Of a stretch of DNA of 47,776 nucleotides, positions 45,469-47,776 are shown piece by piece. The position numbers were made by a program, and so were the translations under genes. Each line of letters begins with the position of its first letter. Within the stretch, counting starts at the first letter, position 1. The notes under the pieces were generated by a model. It had not been told where the DNA came from and did not search any database. It saw only the letters and a program-made list of their open reading frames with translations. The stretch is from JAGOUU01 sp964609155 (GTDB lineage: Bacteria; Pseudomonadota; Gammaproteobacteria; JAGOUU01), in assembly GCA_964609155.1 (NCBI GenBank), contig CAZSRF010000014.1, positions 1 through 47,776 on the forward strand, given 5' to 3'.

Positions 45469-45634
45469 ATAGAAAGTTAGTTGATTGCCTGTTTGTTAGG
45501 CCTACTTAAAATATATTAAAATCTAAAACAAGCTTAGATCTCTTCAGGCATTGCAAAGCTTTCCCTCCATTTTACTGCTTCAGAACAGGGTCTAGGACAA
45601 GCTCGTTGTATAAAATAGCAAATTATGATATAGT

Positions 45635-45662
45635 TTGTCATCTACAATAGTACCTGTATAAA
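45635..45662 (+). promoter_or_regulatory. Candidate promoter with very short leader
   Basis: TTGTCA (45635-45640), a 16-base spacer and TATAAA (45657-45662) form a good sigma-70 promoter. Transcription would begin near 45669, only about seven bases before ATG 45676, and no ribosome-binding site is visible. The gene may be read from a nearly leaderless mRNA. The rest of 45469-45634 shows no gene. Confidence 0.45.
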
Positions 45663-45675
45663 ATTAATAAGTTAC

Positions 45676-46776
45676 ATGCCATCTGACTCTGAACACGAAA
45701 AAAGTGGTTCACGTATATCAACCCCAACTAGTATGCTGATAGATCGAGTGCACGATTTGGGTAAAATCCTAACTCCTACCAGTACATCTGAATTAGGCAC
45801 TAAAAGATCGAGGGTCGAATGGCCTACTTTTACTCTTACTTGGAAACAGATTACTGAATCTCGCGACAAAGAGGAAGTTATGCGACTTGTATGTGCACTT
45901 CCTGACCATCCTCTAAAAAGGATGCTACGAGAACATTTGCCCTTTAGTAAATCATATATGCTACCACTGCTTTTCGAATGCCGAGCAAAGTCCCTAGTAG
46001 GTCTTACAGAATTACCATTAGGGACTGCTGAGGTACACTATGTTATAACAGTTTCAGAGTGTTACCTTTATGATAAAGAAGTCATCGAATCAATAGCTAT
46101 TATTCTTGTAAAATATAAACCTGAGCATTGTATAATACGATGCAGTGAAGATAGCATTATTGAAGCCTTTAACCCTACAAAAGGAGGAACCGCTCATACA
46201 TTAATTGCAATTGGACATGGTTTCAAACCAGATCCTTCGCAGATTTATTCTTTAGGCCCATACCAAGCCAAATATTTAAAGTTGGCAATTCTATTTGCTG
46301 GATTAATTAAAAAATGTAATACCATGGTTAATCTAAAACTACTTGCTTGCTATTATGGCTTTGTTAATCCTAAATTTGTCGATGGTTTGGCTGAATTCAA
46401 TGACCATAAATCAGGTCATAGTGTTGAAACTGGCAGGATGTCCGCAACTGTCTTATGGAATGCTGTTACTCAAAAAGTATTACCTTTCTCACCTAAAAGC
46501 TTGGCTTCCCTGATCTGGAAGCGCTTGATAACTCGAGAAAAAAAGCTTGTTAATAATTTTATTTCTTTAACAGCTTCCCCAAGCATTATTAATCCGGTGT
46601 TAAAGTCACCATCTCTTACTTCTGATCGATATCGAGGATACTTCATTGGTTGCGACACAGATCATTATAGAACAACAGATGCAGATGCAATGGCAACAAG
46701 TTTACCAATGTGGTCAGAGACTGCTGAGTCGAAAATATCTCATACTAAATCTATTCGACTAGTTTATATGCCATGA
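45676..46776 (+). CDS. Orphan protein with caspase-like His/Cys pattern
   Basis: A 366-residue protein of unknown family. The N-terminal 50 residues are polar and Ser/Thr-rich. Between about 130 and 230 the pattern looks like a clan CD (caspase/C80/DUF4347-like) cysteine-peptidase core: a hydrophobic strand ending in HTLIAIGHG (His181) and, 44 residues later, VNLKLLACYYG (Cys225), each preceded by beta-strand-like sequence. The C-terminal third has a basic segment (LIWKRLITREKKL) and DTDHYRTTDADAM. No signal peptide. By eye it is richer in G+C than its neighbours and stands alone between other accessory genes, consistent with acquisition. The peptidase reading is a hypothesis only; it could be a secreted effector. 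Confidence 0.55.
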   Translation: MPSDSEHEKSGSRISTPTSMLIDRVHDLGKILTPTSTSELGTKRSRVEWPTFTLTWKQITESRDKEEVMRLVCALPDHPLKRMLREHLPFSKSYMLPLLFECRAKSLVGLTELPLGTAEVHYVITVSECYLYDKEVIESIAIILVKYKPEHCIIRCSEDSIIEAFNPTKGGTAHTLIAIGHGFKPDPSQIYSLGPYQAKYLKLAILFAGLIKKCNTMVNLKLLACYYGFVNPKFVDGLAEFNDHKSGHSVETGRMSATVLWNAVTQKVLPFSPKSLASLIWKRLITREKKLVNNFISLTASPSIINPVLKSPSLTSDRYRGYFIGCDTDHYRTTDADAMATSLPMWSETAESKISHTKSIRLVYMP

Positions 46777-46835
46777 AATTACAGACAAATGTTTATAATT
46801 TATAGCACTTAGTAAGTGAAATATTGAAGGGCTCT

Positions 46836-46844
46836 TGCTATACT
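46836..46844 (+). promoter_or_regulatory. Candidate extended -10 promoter
   Basis: TGC followed by TATACT (46839-46844) is a strong extended -10 element; the matching -35 position holds only GTGAAA. The predicted leader to ATG 46900 is about 50 bases and includes an AAGGAAGG ribosome-binding site. Confidence 0.5.
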
Positions 46845-46899
46845 AGCTGTTGTAGTAACGTGATGTAATTAATAATTTTTATTTACCAAGGAAGGACTT

Positions 46900-47214
46900 A
46901 TGAAACTCTCCACTTTTAAGACTCAAATCCGTAGTTTACTTTTTGTTTTTGCGTTATGCAGTCCATGGGCTAACAGTTTTGCTCAAGATGCTGCTAAATG
47001 TGCAGATGACTGTTTTAATGCTAACACAGCTGAAATGAAAACTTGCTTCGAGCAAATGGTATCAATATCCTATAGCGACTGCACACCAGATACAACTCCT
47101 GCTAATGGTGAGCCTAGCCTTAGTGATTCTAAATCTTGCCACACTAAAGCTACACAAAAAGCGTCAGGTTGTATGAAAAACTTGCGTCAATGTATGAAGA
47201 AATGCATGAAGTAG
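46900..47214 (+). CDS. Small secreted eight-cysteine protein
   Basis: A 104-residue exported protein. Residues 1-28 are a signal peptide cleaved after SFA. The mature protein has eight cysteines (34, 38, 49, 61, 80, 91, 98, 102) in a pattern that starts with C-x3-C and ends with C-x6-C-x3-C, so four disulfides are possible. The tail is strongly basic (MKNLRQCMKKCMK). AAGGAAGG precedes the ATG. It resembles small disulfide-stabilised helical hairpins, but I recognise no family. It has its own promoter and stands just before an IS4-type element. Confidence 0.7.
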   Translation: MKLSTFKTQIRSLLFVFALCSPWANSFAQDAAKCADDCFNANTAEMKTCFEQMVSISYSDCTPDTTPANGEPSLSDSKSCHTKATQKASGCMKNLRQCMKKCMK

Positions 47215-47268
47215 TCAGTAACAATCGGTGCTCACTGCCCCCACAATAGCTGATAGATCCCCACGAAT

Positions 47269-47776
47269 TTATTGAATTCCATGTGTTAAAATTCCGTGGG
47301 TGATGGTATCAAAGGCATTTAAGATTTCATTCTTTGGTATTGTATCTCTAGAATGTTGTAAGACTTGCTGCCCTAAAAAAATTATAGAGAGTACTCGGGT
47401 TGTCGTAATAGTATTTGCTTGATAATGTCGAAAAATTCCTGTTTGGTATGCAAAAGTACCTATAATAGCAAGAATAACATGTGCTAAAGCAGCTATTAGC
47501 ATTAAAACAGCCACTCTTTCTTTAGTATTAGAAAGTGTATGATTTATACCAAAACCATAGCGTAAGTTTTTGTTATCCCTTATGGTTTCTTCAATTTGCA
47601 TTCTAGTTTTGTAAAACTTAATTACTTTCTTTGCAATATTAAAGGAACGTGGCAGGTTAGTTACAAGTAGCCAAGGTTCATTAGCAGCCTTAGCATAATC
47701 CATTTTAGTGTTTTTTTTCTTTATTGAACCAGTTTTATTTTTAGCTACTCTACCTTTTTTTTAGATTTATATATGT
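47269..47776 (-). mobile_element. IS4-type transposase, 3' part, interrupted, runs off window
   Basis: The minus-strand frame encodes the C-terminal part of an IS4-family DDE transposase: AKAANEPWLLVTNLP, the YREK-type signature in FYKTRMQIEETIRDNK, and GINHTLSNTKERVAVLMLI. An ATG at 47703 opens a 144-codon frame, but transposase-like sequence continues upstream to about 47760 (KKGRVAKNKTGSIKK), where an in-frame TAA (47763-47761) occurs just inside a run of eight A (47762-47755 on this strand). Adding one A would restore an open frame reading IYKSKKKGR. This is either a frameshift that kills the element, a sequencing indel or, less likely, programmed slippage. The 5' end and the inverted repeats are outside or not recognised. 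Confidence 0.8.

Overview
This is an AT-rich window (roughly one third G+C by eye). The chromosomal backbone is gammaproteobacterial: yicC/gmk/rpoZ/spoT/ridA run divergently from rph, and nadD-rsfS-rlmH-mrdA-rodA-mltB-rlpA and yqgE-ruvX are in typical order. The low G+C, the phenylalanine/tyrosine breakdown genes, the Sel1 lipoprotein, several small secreted cysteine-rich proteins and effector-like orphans suggest a host-associated, Legionellales-like bacterium. That placement is an inference, not a measurement.

Layout. 1-5.6 kb: a degenerate orphan coding remnant, a small membrane protein, a 1362-residue LEPR/DUF4347/CSLREA beta-helix surface protein and a coiled-coil orphan. 5.6-9.5 kb (minus): astA-astD-astB of the arginine succinyltransferase pathway, without astC or astE nearby. 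9.6-13.9 kb: recG and two divergent secreted cysteine-rich proteins that share a disulfide module. 13.9-16.1 kb: an OxyR-type regulator, a solo GHKL ATPase and tRNA-Pro(GGG). 16.3-22.1 kb: a complete RND tripartite efflux operon ending in a clear intrinsic terminator. 22.1-29.0 kb (minus): yicC-gmk-rpoZ-spoT-ridA, a Sel1-repeat lipoprotein, and a CarF/plasmanylethanolamine-desaturase-like enzyme whose start codon lies in a perfect hairpin. 29.2-38.2 kb (plus): rph, nadD, rsfS, rlmH, the rod-shape/cell-wall set mrdA-rodA-mltB-rlpA, then yqgE-ruvX.

38.2-45.5 kb is the most unusual region. Two divergent transcription units share one control region. One (plus) carries a HisC-type aminotransferase, phenylalanine hydroxylase, pterin carbinolamine dehydratase and a small orphan. 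The other (minus) carries 4-hydroxyphenylpyruvate dioxygenase and a fumarylacetoacetase-family hydrolase, followed with almost no spacing by a Ser/Thr-kinase-like protein, a PP2C phosphatase and a GHKL ATPase. The metabolic genes would take Phe to Tyr to 4-hydroxyphenylpyruvate to homogentisate and catalyse the last ring-cleavage step; homogentisate dioxygenase and maleylacetoacetate isomerase are not in the window. The kinase/phosphatase/ATPase trio looks like a signalling module built into the aromatic-catabolism operon, and is the best candidate for an undescribed system.

45.7-47.8 kb: an orphan protein with a caspase-like His/Cys pattern, a small secreted eight-cysteine protein, and the 3' part of an IS4-type transposase that is interrupted and runs off the window end.
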